Assembly: GCA_030038195.1 (NCBI GenBank)
Contig: JASHPJ010000024.1
Span: 1 to 64,000 of the forward strand
Direction: 5' to 3'
DNA from: Acidobacteriaceae bacterium
Lineage (GTDB): Bacteria; Acidobacteriota; Terriglobia; Terriglobales; Acidobacteriaceae
DNA: 64,000 bases
The position numbers and the translations under genes are program-made. The notes under the pieces are model-generated. The model worked only from the letters and a program-made list of their open reading frames with translations. It was not told the origin of the DNA and searched no databases. Positions within the stretch are counted from its first letter, which is position 1, and each line of letters begins with the position of its first letter. Positions 26,902-35,367 of this stretch are shown here, one piece after another.

Positions 26902-27017
26902 AAAAATTACCGAGTGATTAACTGGTATGAAACAGGGAGCCTTGGCAACGTTTGCCCGATTCTGGTGCAACTTCCGTCATGCTGGAAGAGGACAGCACGG
27001 AAAATCCCAGGCTTGAG

Positions 27018-27038
27018 GGAAGCTCTGATTCAGTCACC
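27018..27038 (+). repeat. Solo end of repeat family E
   Basis: GGAAGCTCTGATTCAGTCAC, identical to the left terminal repeat of the element at 53115-53254. The rest of this copy is not recognisable. Confidence 0.6.
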
Positions 27039-27116
27039 CATTTGTCTCTCGGGGGCTAAAGCCCGGAGGGCCTTTGTACTGGCAACTTTTCAAAACATCC
27101 AGTTTTTGGACAGATT

Positions 27117-27316
27117 CTAAGGGCTTTCGCCCGGTCCTTACGGGGCCGACTCAATCTGTTTTCCCGCTTCCCAGGGTTGCGTCCGCCAGGGCGAACTCTA
27201 CCCTGGGCTATTTTCCTCCTGTCCCTCCGGGACAAAGGGATGGATCTGAATTGGTGCCCACAATTGCGACGAGCATATCCTATTTTCCGCTTGTCCCTCC
27301 GGAATGAAGGGACGGT
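27117..27316 (+). repeat. Intergenic repeat family B, copy 3
   Basis: It begins TCTAAGGGCTTTCGCCCGGT and contains CCCAGGGTTGCGTCCGCC, ACCCTGGGCTATTTTCC, GTCCCTCCGGGACAAAGGGA and a second GTCCCTCCGGAATGAAGGGA unit, so the last part is duplicated. It lies just downstream of thrB on the other strand. Confidence 0.7.
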
Positions 27317-27339
27317 GCTGCCTGATCGGACCTGCCAAG

Positions 27340-28317
27340 CTAGCCCGATCTGTCAACCGGCTGGAGCGGCTTTTGAGCCGTTTGCTGGCCCGCCAATCCC
27401 GATCCGGCTCCGGCCGGCTCAAACCGGCTGAGCAGGAGTTCCACCGGCCGGGATGGACCCAGCGCCACACGGATCGCCTTTTGTGCCTCCGGCAGGCTGG
27501 TCTCGCTGTCCACAACCACCAGAACCGCCGGTCCGGCCCCGCTGAGCGCCGCGCCCAGAATGCCGCTTCTGCCTGCCAGCGGCAACAGCAGGGGCAAAAA
27601 TGGACAGATGGGCGTGCGGTACGGCTGGTGAATGCGGTCATGCATGGCGACAGGCAGCAGATCGGCGCGCGCCTGGGCAAACGCCAGGCCCAGCAGCGAG
27701 ACCGATTGCAGATTGGCCACCACGTCGGCCGTGACGTAGCTTGACGGCAGCACAGCGCGGGCCTTGCTGGTGGGCAGCGGCTCGGCGGGCAGCGCGACAA
27801 TGGCGCGCCATGCGGCCGGCGGCTCGACGCGCGCGGCGTACACCCGGCTGCCTTCGCAGGCGGCGGCGACGAATCCGCCCAGCCAGCAGGCGGCGACGTT
27901 GTCCGGATGGCCTTCCAGCAGATAGGCTTCTTCCAGAATGCGGTCCGTGTTCCAGCCGAGCTGGCCGAAGTGATTGGCGAGCGCAATGGCCGCAAGCCGC
28001 CCGGCAGCCGACGAGCCGCAGCCCATCCCCAAGGGGATGCCGTTGGACATGCGGATGGACAAGGGCACAATGGGCCGGTTATGCGCAGCGAGCATGCGCT
28101 TGTAGGCCTCGAGGATGAGGTTGTCTTCCAGGCGCGCGCAGCGCTCAGGGTCGCGGCCGGATGCGGCGATGGAAAATTCCGCCGCGGGCTGCGCATCGAT
28201 TTCCAGGTAGAAATCGAGCGCGACGGCCGCCGCGTCAAAGCCCGGCCCAAGATTGGCCGAGGTTGCGGGCAGCCGCAGGCACAGGCCGCGCGGGTCCGAC
28301 ATGGAAGACGGGCTCAT
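27340..28317 (-). CDS. thrB: Homoserine kinase
   Basis: This 325-residue GHMP-family kinase phosphorylates homoserine in threonine synthesis. Motifs: LPATSANLGPGFDAAA at the N-terminus, the ATP-binding IPLGMGCGSSAAGRLAA (about 93-110), HPDNVAACWLGGF, and the C-terminal LSGAGPAVLVVVD. The last 30 residues are a Gln/Gly/Ala-rich extension beyond the usual length. The start codon overlaps the thrC stop (ATGA), so it is translated with thrC. No homoserine dehydrogenase gene is in the window. Confidence 0.93.
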   Translation of the reverse strand: MSPSSMSDPRGLCLRLPATSANLGPGFDAAAVALDFYLEIDAQPAAEFSIAASGRDPERCARLEDNLILEAYKRMLAAHNRPIVPLSIRMSNGIPLGMGCGSSAAGRLAAIALANHFGQLGWNTDRILEEAYLLEGHPDNVAACWLGGFVAAACEGSRVYAARVEPPAAWRAIVALPAEPLPTSKARAVLPSSYVTADVVANLQSVSLLGLAFAQARADLLPVAMHDRIHQPYRTPICPFLPLLLPLAGRSGILGAALSGAGPAVLVVVDSETSLPEAQKAIRVALGPSRPVELLLSRFEPAGAGSGLAGQQTAQKPLQPVDRSG

Positions 28318-29669
28318 GCCGTCCTGTCCTTCATAGCGGCCAGCACTGCGGCGGGCGTCGCGTCCACGACCACGGCGTTGCGGCGCAAAGCGGCGATCTC
28401 CCTTTCGTGCCCGGCGACTTCTTCCGTGCTCAGCAGGGCACCGCGGTGGAAGTCGATGGTGTAGTCGGCGTCCTTGAGCGTGTGGCCGGTGAGGACAAGG
28501 ACGACGACGTCGCTCGCTGCAATCAGCGACTTAGCGCGGAGCTTTTTCAGTCCAGCCAGCGTGACGGCCGAGGCCGGCTCGCAGCCCAGGCCTTCGGCGC
28601 CCAGCTCGGCCTTGGCGATGGCGATCTCGGCTTCCGTGACGTCGATGCACCAGCCGTGGGTGTCGCGAATCACGCTGGCGGCCTTGCGCCACGAGGCCGG
28701 ATTGCCGATGCGGATGGCGGTGGCGCGGGTGTGCGCTTCCAGCGGCTCAATCGACGCGCCGTTGCTGGCGGCGAAGCTGCGCACCAGCGGATTGGCTCCC
28801 TCGGCCTGCACTACGGAGATGCGCGGTACGCGCGCGACGAGGCCGAGCTCATGCAGCTCGCGGAATCCTTTGCCCAGAGCCGAGCTGTTGCCCAGGTTGC
28901 CGCCGGGAACGATGATGTGGTCGGGCACGTTCCAGTCGAAAGCCTCGGCGATCTCGAAGGCCGGCGTCTTCTGGCCTTCCAGCCGGTAGGGATTGACGGA
29001 GTTGAGCAGATAAATGGGCGCGGTGCGAACAATTTCGGTGAGAATCTTGAGGCAGCCGTCGAAATCGGTCTTGAGCTGGCAGGTGACGGCGCCGTAGTCC
29101 ATGGCCTGCGAGAGCTTGCCCCAGGCGATCTTGCCTTCAGGGATCAGCACCAGGCTGCGCAGGCCGGCGCGCGCGGCGTAGGCGGCCATGGCGGCGGATG
29201 TGTTTCCAGTGGATGCGCAGGCGACCCACGCGAAGCCGCGCTCGCTGGCCACGCTCAGCGCCGCGGTCATGCCGGTGTCTTTGAACGACGAGGTAGGGTT
29301 CATGCCCTGGTGCTTGGCGTAAAGCTGGTCGATGCCCAGCACTTTGGCCGCGCGCGGAAGATGGTAGAGCGGCGTGTTGCCTTCGCGAAGGGTGACGGCG
29401 TTACCAAAGTTGTCGAGGATGGGCAGCAGCTCGCGGAAGCGCCAGACGCCGGACTGGTCGAGGGCTTCGCCGGACATGCGGCGCTCGCGCCAGAGCCACT
29501 TGAGGGCACCGGGATTGGGACGGTCGGGGCCGCGGCGCTGGGTCCAGCCGGGATATTCGACTTCAAAAAGGTCTCCGCAATTGGAGCAGCGGAAGTCGGG
29601 CTGCGCGCCGGCGCCAGCGATCCGAGTCCCGCACCCGAAACAGCGCAACTGGTGCAGATTGTCGTTCAT
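28314..29669 (-). CDS. thrC: Threonine synthase
   Basis: This 451-residue PLP enzyme converts O-phosphohomoserine to threonine. An N-terminal zinc-ribbon-like segment with CFGC and CSNCG (about 10-35) precedes the fold-type II PLP domain. The PLP lysine lies in NPTSSFKDTGM and the phosphate-binding loop is CASTGNTSAAMAA. AEGANPLVRSF and the C-terminal part are typical of the long bacterial/plant class. It is the first gene of the thrC-thrB pair and is divergent from modA with 64 bases between starts. Confidence 0.95.
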   Translation of the reverse strand: MNDNLHQLRCFGCGTRIAGAGAQPDFRCSNCGDLFEVEYPGWTQRRGPDRPNPGALKWLWRERRMSGEALDQSGVWRFRELLPILDNFGNAVTLREGNTPLYHLPRAAKVLGIDQLYAKHQGMNPTSSFKDTGMTAALSVASERGFAWVACASTGNTSAAMAAYAARAGLRSLVLIPEGKIAWGKLSQAMDYGAVTCQLKTDFDGCLKILTEIVRTAPIYLLNSVNPYRLEGQKTPAFEIAEAFDWNVPDHIIVPGGNLGNSSALGKGFRELHELGLVARVPRISVVQAEGANPLVRSFAASNGASIEPLEAHTRATAIRIGNPASWRKAASVIRDTHGWCIDVTEAEIAIAKAELGAEGLGCEPASAVTLAGLKKLRAKSLIAASDVVVLVLTGHTLKDADYTIDFHRGALLSTEEVAGHEREIAALRRNAVVVDATPAAVLAAMKDRTA

Positions 29670-29733
29670 ACCTTAGTGTTAGCCTACCAGTGTACGGCGA
29701 CTTTTGCTGTGGATGACGGAGTGGCGCTCACAG

Positions 29734-30501
29734 ATGGGTAAACGATTTTTCGCGGTCTTTTTTGCGCTGCTGCTGGGGGCGCCGCTCTTTGCCCAGACGC
29801 CGCTGCGCGTGGCCGCCGCGGCTGATCTCGAACCGGTGCTGCCGCCGATTCTGGCGCAGTTTGAAAAACAGACCGGCATGCGCGTCGAGGCCACTTACCA
29901 GGCATCGGCGGTGCTCACCACGCAGATTCTCAACAGCGCGCCGTTCGACCTGTTTCTCTCTGCCGATCTGAGCTTTCCACAGCGGCTCATCGACGCCGGC
30001 GTGGCCGATGCGGAGGGTTCGCCGGCACCGATCCCTTATGCGAAGGGCACGCTGGTCCTGTGGGAGCGCAGGGACTCGCCTCTGCCGCCGCCTTCGCTGG
30101 CGCTGCTGAGCGATGCGGCGCTGAAGCGGCTGGCCATCGCCAACCCGGAGCGCGCGCCCTATGGCCGCGCCGCGGTGGCCGCGCTGACCACGCTCAAGCT
30201 CTACGACACGCTCAAGCCGCGGCTGGTGACTGCGGAAAATATCGCGCAGGCGGCGCAGTTTGTTGACTCGGGCAACGCGGAGGCGGGACTCATCTCGCTC
30301 ACGTCGGCTCTCACGCCGCGGCTTGCAGCCAGCGGAAGGTACTTCGTGATGCCGCACGATCTTTACCCGCCGATTGAGCAGGGCGCGGTGCTGGTGAAGG
30401 TGTCGAGCCAGCACGCGGCGGCGCGGCGGCTGCTCGACTTCCTGCTTTCGGCGCCGGTGCAGGCGCAGCTTGCGCGCAGCGGCCTTACGCCGGTGAAGTG
30501 A
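29734..30501 (+). CDS. modA: Molybdate ABC transporter, substrate-binding protein
   Basis: This 255-residue periplasmic protein should bind molybdate (or tungstate). A Sec signal peptide (KRFFAVFFALLLGAPLFA) leads into the typical start LRVAAAADLEPVLPPILAQF, followed by YQASAVLTTQILNSAPFDLF and SADLSFPQRLIDAG, which hold the Ser residues that contact the oxyanion in ModA. ATG at 29734 is preferred because the signal peptide starts there; in-frame starts at 29704 and 29713 exist. modB and modC follow immediately. Confidence 0.9.
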   Translation: MGKRFFAVFFALLLGAPLFAQTPLRVAAAADLEPVLPPILAQFEKQTGMRVEATYQASAVLTTQILNSAPFDLFLSADLSFPQRLIDAGVADAEGSPAPIPYAKGTLVLWERRDSPLPPPSLALLSDAALKRLAIANPERAPYGRAAVAALTTLKLYDTLKPRLVTAENIAQAAQFVDSGNAEAGLISLTSALTPRLAASGRYFVMPHDLYPPIEQGAVLVKVSSQHAAARRLLDFLLSAPVQAQLARSGLTPVK

Positions 30502-30509
30502 AAGGCGCG

Positions 30510-31178
30510 ATGGACTGGCAGGCGTTTGCGCTCACGCTCCGGCTGGCAACCGTCACCACCGCTATTCTGCTTGCCATTGCCGTTCCACTGGCCGCGCTGC
30601 TGGTGCTGGGCCGCGCCCGCTGGCTGCCGGCCCTGGAAGCGCTGGCCACGCTGCCGCTGGTGCTGCCGCCTACCGTGCTTGGCTTCTTTCTGCTCGTCCT
30701 GCTTGGCCCGCGCACAGCCGTCGGCCGCGGAATCGCCGCCTTGCTCGGGCATCCGCTGGCTTTTTCCTTCGATGGACTGGTAGTGGGCTCGGTCCTCTAC
30801 AGCCTGCCTTTCGCGGTGCAGCCGCTGGTGGCCGGATTCGCCGCCGTTCCCTCTTCGCTGACGGACGCGGCGCGGCTGCTCGGCGCCGGACCCGCGCGCA
30901 TGGTGACCAGCCTGCTTGTCCCGCTGGCGCGGCGCTCGCTCGTGACTGCCGCGGTGCTGAGCTTTCTGCACACGGTGGGTGAGTTCGGCGTGGTGCTCAT
31001 GCTGGGCGGCGATATTCCCGGCTCCACGCGCACGCTCTCCATCCTGCTCTACAACCAAGTGGAGAACTTTGACTACGCAGCGGCGGAGCGGACGGCGGCG
31101 ATCCTGCTGGCCATGTGCGTGGTGGCGCTGGTTGCCGTTTACTCCACCAGCCAGCAGCGCGGAGGCAACCGTGGTTGA
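30510..31178 (+). CDS. modB: Molybdate ABC transporter, permease
   Basis: This 222-residue inner-membrane permease has about five hydrophobic helices. The ABC-interaction (EAA-like) loop is SLTDAARLLGAGPARMVTSL followed by LVPLARRSLVTAAVLSF. HTVGEFGVVLMLGG is highly typical of ModB. ATG at 30510 has AAAGGCG upstream; a GTG at 30498 overlapping the modA stop is an alternative. The end overlaps the modC start by eight bases, so the three genes form one operon. Confidence 0.92.
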   Translation: MDWQAFALTLRLATVTTAILLAIAVPLAALLVLGRARWLPALEALATLPLVLPPTVLGFFLLVLLGPRTAVGRGIAALLGHPLAFSFDGLVVGSVLYSLPFAVQPLVAGFAAVPSSLTDAARLLGAGPARMVTSLLVPLARRSLVTAAVLSFLHTVGEFGVVLMLGGDIPGSTRTLSILLYNQVENFDYAAAERTAAILLAMCVVALVAVYSTSQQRGGNRG

Positions 31179-31878
31179 GGTTCGGCTCGACACATGGCGC
31201 GGCAGCTTTCACCTGCAGGTGGAGTGCCGCTTCAGCGCCGAGTGGACGGTGATCTTCGGCCCTTCGGGCTCCGGCAAAAGCACGCTGCTGCGGCTGCTGG
31301 CCGGCCTCGACAGGCCCTCGCGCGGCCGCGTGCTTCTCGACGGCCGCCCGCTCACGGACACGCGCAATGGGTTCTGGACCAGGCCCGGCCAGCGCTGCAG
31401 CGGAATGGTCTCACAGCAACCGGCACTCTTCCCTCACCTGAACGCTGCGGCCAACGTTGCCTACGGACTTGCCGCGCTCGATCGCGTCGCGCGTAGGCGC
31501 CGGGTGGACGAGATGCTGGAGCTGGCAGGCGCAACCGACCTGGCCGCCCTGCGGCCGGCGCATCTTTCAGGAGGGCAGGCGCAGCGTGTGGCGCTGGCCC
31601 GCGCGCTTGCCCCGGCGCCGCGGCTGCTGCTGCTCGACGAGCCATTCTCCGCGCTCGACGGCGCTGCCAGCGACGAGCTGGTGGAGCGCCTGCAGGCGTG
31701 GGTGCACGCCCACAACGTGCAGACCGTGATGGCTACGCACGACGCCAGCGACGCACTGGCCACCCAGGCCGAAGTGCTGCTGCTGCGCGAAGGCCGGCAG
31801 GCTGCGATGGGGCCGGCAAGCGAGGTGCTTACGGGGGAGCGGGAGCGGTTGATGCGGCGGCTTGATGCTGGTGACTAA
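31171..31878 (+). CDS. modC: Molybdate ABC transporter, ATPase (short form)
   Basis: This 235-residue ABC ATPase drives ModAB. Motifs: Walker A GPSGSGKST, signature LSGGQAQRVALARAL, Walker B LLLLDEPFSALD and H-loop ATHD. The GTG start at 31171 is supported by GGAGG five bases upstream and begins VVEVRLDTWRG. It lacks the C-terminal MOP/TOBE molybdate-binding domain of about 110 residues found in the longer ModC, so transport regulation through that domain is absent. Overlap with modB supports translational coupling. Confidence 0.9.
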   Translation: MVEVRLDTWRGSFHLQVECRFSAEWTVIFGPSGSGKSTLLRLLAGLDRPSRGRVLLDGRPLTDTRNGFWTRPGQRCSGMVSQQPALFPHLNAAANVAYGLAALDRVARRRRVDEMLELAGATDLAALRPAHLSGGQAQRVALARALAPAPRLLLLDEPFSALDGAASDELVERLQAWVHAHNVQTVMATHDASDALATQAEVLLLREGRQAAMGPASEVLTGERERLMRRLDAGD

Positions 31879-31967
31879 AAACTTATCCGAGCCAGGCAAG
31901 AGCGTTGAAAGGGCACGGCTTCAAGCGTGCTCTTTCAGAACATCAAGTTTTTAGACAGATTCTTAAA
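31876..31967. repeat. Palindromic element between modC and murB (family F)
   Basis: The inner hairpin GAAAGGGCACG...CGTGCTCTTTC is flanked by CTAAAAACTTATCC on the left and AAGTTTTTAGACAGATTCTT on the right, forming an inverted pair. Related right ends occur at 27100-27121 (AGTTTTTGGACAGATTCTAA) and 51966-51979 (TTTTAGACAGGCTCTAAA). It fills the gap between converging genes and may terminate both. Confidence 0.6.
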
Positions 31968-33078
31968 ATCCCACGCGTACCGGCTCCATCTCGAGGCGAA
32001 TGCCGAAGCGCTCTTCGACCGCAGTGGAGATTTGGCGCGCGAGAGCGAGAATTTCATCCGCAGTGGCGCTGCCGCGGTTGACGAGGGCGAGCGTGTGGCG
32101 CGAGGAGATGCCGGCTGCGCCAAGGATGTAGCCTTTGCGGAATCCGGCCTGCTCGATAAGCCACGCAGCGGGGATCTTGACCAGTCCCTTTTCGCCGGGA
32201 CTTGAGCCGGCCGGGAAACGCGGCGGGGCGGGACGGCGCGGGGCGATTTTTTGAAAGTGACCTTCGGTGACGATGGGGTTCTTGAAAAAACTCCCGGCGC
32301 TGCGGCAGTCAGGATCGCCTTCGACGATCAGCATTCCCTTTGCCCAGCGGATGCGCCGCACCGCGTCGGCGGTCTGCGCCAGCGTGGGGCTGGCAATGCC
32401 CGCCGCATCCATCGCGCGCTGCACATCGGCGTAGCGCAGCGTGGGCGCGCCGCCGGCCTTGAGACGGTAGTCCACACGGGTAACGATGAAGCGACCGTGA
32501 TCGGTTGCGTTGAAGCGGCTGCGGCGATAGGCAAATCCGCACTCCGCGGCGGTCAGCTCCACAAAGGCACACTCGCGCAGATCGAAGGCGCGTACGCGGT
32601 CGATCGCCGACGCGACCTCCTGCCCATATGCGCCTACATTCTGCACCGGCGTTCCGCCCACCGTGCCGGGAATGCCCGCGAGACACTCGACGCCCGCACA
32701 GTTTTCCTGGATGGCTCGATCGACAAATCCGTTCCAGTCCTCGCCCGCTGCGACCCGGAACAGCCGCTCTTGCGCGCCGTCTCCGGCCGTCCCCATTCCA
32801 CGCAGCGCGATGCGCAGGACCAGCCCATCGAAGCCTGCGTCGGAGACAAGCAGATTGCTGCCGCCGCCCAGCACAAACAGTCCTGCGCCGCGTTGCCGCG
32901 CCCACGCAGCGGCTTCGGCAACGTCGTCTTCGCTGGCCGCTTCCACAAACCAGCGTGCTGCGCCGCCGATGGCGAAGGTGGTGAAGGGCGCGAGCGGTAT
33001 GTTTTCGCAAATCTTCAAAGAAAAAGAGTACAGGAAGGCATGGGTGAGAATCTGTTTAAAACATCGAATTGCAACCAC
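31963..33078 (-). CDS. murB: UDP-N-acetylenolpyruvoylglucosamine reductase
   Basis: MurB is a cytoplasmic FAD enzyme that makes UDP-MurNAc for peptidoglycan. The FAD-binding domain holds LFVLGGGSNLLVSDAGFDGL and GIPGTVGGTPVQNVGAYGQE. The catalytic region has FAYRRSRFN (Tyr and Arg), and SAGSFFKNPIV supplies the proton-donor Ser. The C-terminal Glu is in LEMEPVRV. The open frame begins at a GTG (33078) giving 371 residues, but the first 20 residues do not look like MurB. A TTG at 33018 (LKICENIPLAPFTTF) could be the true start, so the N-terminus is uncertain. Confidence 0.93.
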   Translation of the reverse strand: MVAIRCFKQILTHAFLYSFSLKICENIPLAPFTTFAIGGAARWFVEAASEDDVAEAAAWARQRGAGLFVLGGGSNLLVSDAGFDGLVLRIALRGMGTAGDGAQERLFRVAAGEDWNGFVDRAIQENCAGVECLAGIPGTVGGTPVQNVGAYGQEVASAIDRVRAFDLRECAFVELTAAECGFAYRRSRFNATDHGRFIVTRVDYRLKAGGAPTLRYADVQRAMDAAGIASPTLAQTADAVRRIRWAKGMLIVEGDPDCRSAGSFFKNPIVTEGHFQKIAPRRPAPPRFPAGSSPGEKGLVKIPAAWLIEQAGFRKGYILGAAGISSRHTLALVNRGSATADEILALARQISTAVEERFGIRLEMEPVRVGF

Positions 33079-33175
33079 GGCTGCCGGCTCGACGGCGAGT
33101 CGTCAAAGGGCATGTAGCGCGAGGAAGCGGTCATTCCGTAAAATAAGCGCAGGCAGCTCCCTGCCGGAGGCGAAC

Positions 33176-33604
33176 ATGTATCCAGAATTGATGGTGATTC
33201 CCATGCGCGAGGAACTGGTTCGCGCCGGAATCAAGGAAACCCGCACGGCTGAAGAAGTGGACGCGGCGGTAGCCCAGCCGGGAACGACACTCGTGGTGGT
33301 GAATTCGATCTGCGGCTGCGCCGCGGGCAGGATGCGCCCCGGCGTGCGCCTGGCGCTGGCCAACTCCGCCAACCAGCCGGACCGCAAGATTACCGTGTTT
33401 GCCGGGCAGGACCGCGAGGCCACCGAACGCGCCCGCAGCTACTTTGAGGACAATCCGCCGAGTTCGCCTGCGATTGCCATTCTCCGCGACGGCAAGCTGG
33501 TTTATCTCATGCAGCGCTCGCTCATCGAGCAGGCCACCGCACAGCAGATTGCTGGCGAGCTGGTGCGCGCGTTCGACGAGTTCTGCGCGAAGACAACGGC
33601 GTAA
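33176..33604 (+). CDS. Bacilliredoxin (BrxA/BrxB, YphP family)
   Basis: This 142-residue cytoplasmic thiol protein of the DUF1094 family in Firmicutes removes bacillithiol from proteins. The CGC active site is in NSICGCAAGRMRPGVRLAL (about residues 42-60), and PPSSPAIAILRDGKLVYLMQR is the family's second signature. Length and start (MYPELMVIPMREELVRAG) match the family. GGAGG lies before the ATG at 33176. Whether this organism makes bacillithiol cannot be told here. It is divergent from murB and monocistronic. Confidence 0.88.
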   Translation: MYPELMVIPMREELVRAGIKETRTAEEVDAAVAQPGTTLVVVNSICGCAAGRMRPGVRLALANSANQPDRKITVFAGQDREATERARSYFEDNPPSSPAIAILRDGKLVYLMQRSLIEQATAQQIAGELVRAFDEFCAKTTA

Positions 33605-33624
33605 TAAGCGATCGGATTGGGTAT

Positions 33625-33680
33625 TGCCCTCCCACCCTTGACGCGATGAAGCTGCGTCAAGGGTGGGGCACCCTCAATTG
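33625..33680. repeat. Hairpin repeat after the bacilliredoxin gene
   Basis: CCCACCCTTGACGC, loop GATGAAGCT, GCGTCAAGGGTGGGG, then CACCC. It has the same outer letters (CCCACCCTT / AAGGGTGGGGCACC) as family C at 10741-10785 and 54385-54421 but a different stem core. It probably acts as a terminator. Confidence 0.65.
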
Positions 33681-33903
33681 TGATAAAGCGGACGATGAAA
33701 AGCATGGATGGTCTGGCCGTCCACGGCAGACTGTGCTCAAGATGGGTAGTAACTCAGTTTGAAGAAGGTCCTCCCCCAGGAGCTGGAGACGTCGGCTCCT
33801 GCCGTATTTTGTTTTTTCCTGTCGCCCGATGAAGGCTGCTTGCTTCAGGCTAACCTGCTGCTCTCTCCTGCGACCTCAATGCCGATGTGATATACGTTTT
33901 CAC

Positions 33904-35292
33904 ATGATTCGAAGCAGGCGCGTGGCCGCTGCTGTTCTTGCCACCATGATGTCCATCGCTGCGCCCAGCCGCGCGCAGACGCTTGCACCCACGCCGCCCA
34001 TGGGCTGGAACAGTTGGGACGCCTACGGACTCACCATCAACGAGGAGCAGTTCAAGGCCAACGCCACGGTGCTCGCCGGCTACCAGCAGTTCGGCTGGAA
34101 GTACGCCGTTATTGATGAAGGCTGGTACATGGCCAATCCTGCCGGCAAGGATGTTCCCGATCGCAAATACCTGTGGGATGGCAACGGCCTGCTGCTTCCC
34201 GCGCCGGACCGGTTTCCTTCGGCCGCAAACGGCGCCGGCTTCAAGCCGCTGGCCGACTGGGTCCACGCGCAGGGGCTCAAGTTCGGCATCCACATCGTGC
34301 GTGGCATTCCGCGGCAGGTGGTCGCCGCCAATCTGGCGATTGCCGGAAGCCACTTCACCGCATCCGACGCGGCTGATAAGACCAGTCCCTGCCCATGGGA
34401 CCAAGGCAACTGGGGCGTGCAAGACAACGCCGCCGGCCAGGCCTATTACGACTCGATGTTCCGCCTCTATGCATCGTGGGGCGTGGACTTCGTCAAGGTT
34501 GACTGCATCAGCGACCGTCCCTGGCGCCCTACCGAGATTCGCCAGATCGCCCAGGCCATCCGCAAGACCGGCCGGCCCATTGTGCTGAGCCTTTCGCCCG
34601 GTCCCACCGCGCTGGCCAATGCCGCCGAGGTGCAGAGATACGCGCAGATGTGGCGCATCTCCGACGATCACTGGGACGTGTGGAGTGTGCCGCACGATCC
34701 GCAGCACGGCGAGTTCCCTTTCGGCATTCGCGACGCCTTCGATCGCCTGGCCAAGTGGTATGTCTACACCGGCCCCGGCAGTTGGCCTGACGAAGACATG
34801 CTGCCCTTCGGCTATCTCGGCCCCAGTCCCGGATGGGGGCAGGCACGCCAGTCGCGCGAGACGCCGGACGAAGAGCGCACCGAGTTTGCGCTGTGGGCCA
34901 TCGCCCGCTCGCCACTGATCCTGGGCGCCAACCTCACCCGGCTGGACGACGTGACGCGCTCACTGCTGAGCAACCAGGACATTCTGTTCATGAACCAGAA
35001 TGCAACCTACGACCAGCCCGTCGACACGGCGGCGCTCGGTCCCGGCTTTGAGAATGCGCGGGTGTGGCGCGCCACCATCAACGAGCCCGGCGCGCGCGGC
35101 TACGCCGAATATTTCGGATTTTTCAACCTGGACGACAAAGCCGTTTCCTTGCGGACCACCTGGAAACAGCTTGGCCTTGACGGTGCCAGGCACTCGGCGC
35201 AGAACCTGTGGGACGACTCCATCAGCAAAGAGTCGAAGGAGATCAGCATTACGCTGCCTGCGCACGGCAGCGCCATCTTTCAGGTGCGGTAA
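33904..35292 (+). CDS. Exported alpha-galactosidase (GH27)
   Basis: This 462-residue glycoside hydrolase should release terminal alpha-galactose from plant oligosaccharides or galactomannan. A signal peptide (RRVAAAVLATMMSIAAPSRA) is followed by the GH27 opening TPPMGWNSWDAYG. The nucleophile Asp is in VDFVKVDCIS. The acid/base Asp is in MWRISDDHWDVW. Further family words are YAVIDEGWY and FALWAIARSPLILGANL. The C-terminal 80 residues form a beta-sandwich domain (ISITLPAHGSAIFQVR). ATG at 33904 is chosen because the signal begins there. No sugar transporter adjoins it. Confidence 0.9.
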   Translation: MIRSRRVAAAVLATMMSIAAPSRAQTLAPTPPMGWNSWDAYGLTINEEQFKANATVLAGYQQFGWKYAVIDEGWYMANPAGKDVPDRKYLWDGNGLLLPAPDRFPSAANGAGFKPLADWVHAQGLKFGIHIVRGIPRQVVAANLAIAGSHFTASDAADKTSPCPWDQGNWGVQDNAAGQAYYDSMFRLYASWGVDFVKVDCISDRPWRPTEIRQIAQAIRKTGRPIVLSLSPGPTALANAAEVQRYAQMWRISDDHWDVWSVPHDPQHGEFPFGIRDAFDRLAKWYVYTGPGSWPDEDMLPFGYLGPSPGWGQARQSRETPDEERTEFALWAIARSPLILGANLTRLDDVTRSLLSNQDILFMNQNATYDQPVDTAALGPGFENARVWRATINEPGARGYAEYFGFFNLDDKAVSLRTTWKQLGLDGARHSAQNLWDDSISKESKEISITLPAHGSAIFQVR

Positions 35293-35367
35293 GTCACCGC
35301 AGCCGCCGCCCGGCTGTGCGACACTGGATTGTCCGTGAGCCGGTCGGCGGCCACGGCGAGTCAACCG

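Larger units (their letters stand above)
26516..27339. other. Long intergenic region between trxA and thrB
   Basis: This is 824 bases without a protein gene. It contains a candidate small RNA (26731-26867, minus strand) with its promoter, an AT-rich stretch at 26860-26940, a partial family E end at 27018-27038, and family B repeat DNA from 27117. Confidence 0.6.

Noticed and set aside
27340..29669. A complete threonine operon
   Set aside because: Only thrC and thrB are present; no homoserine dehydrogenase or aspartokinase lies nearby.
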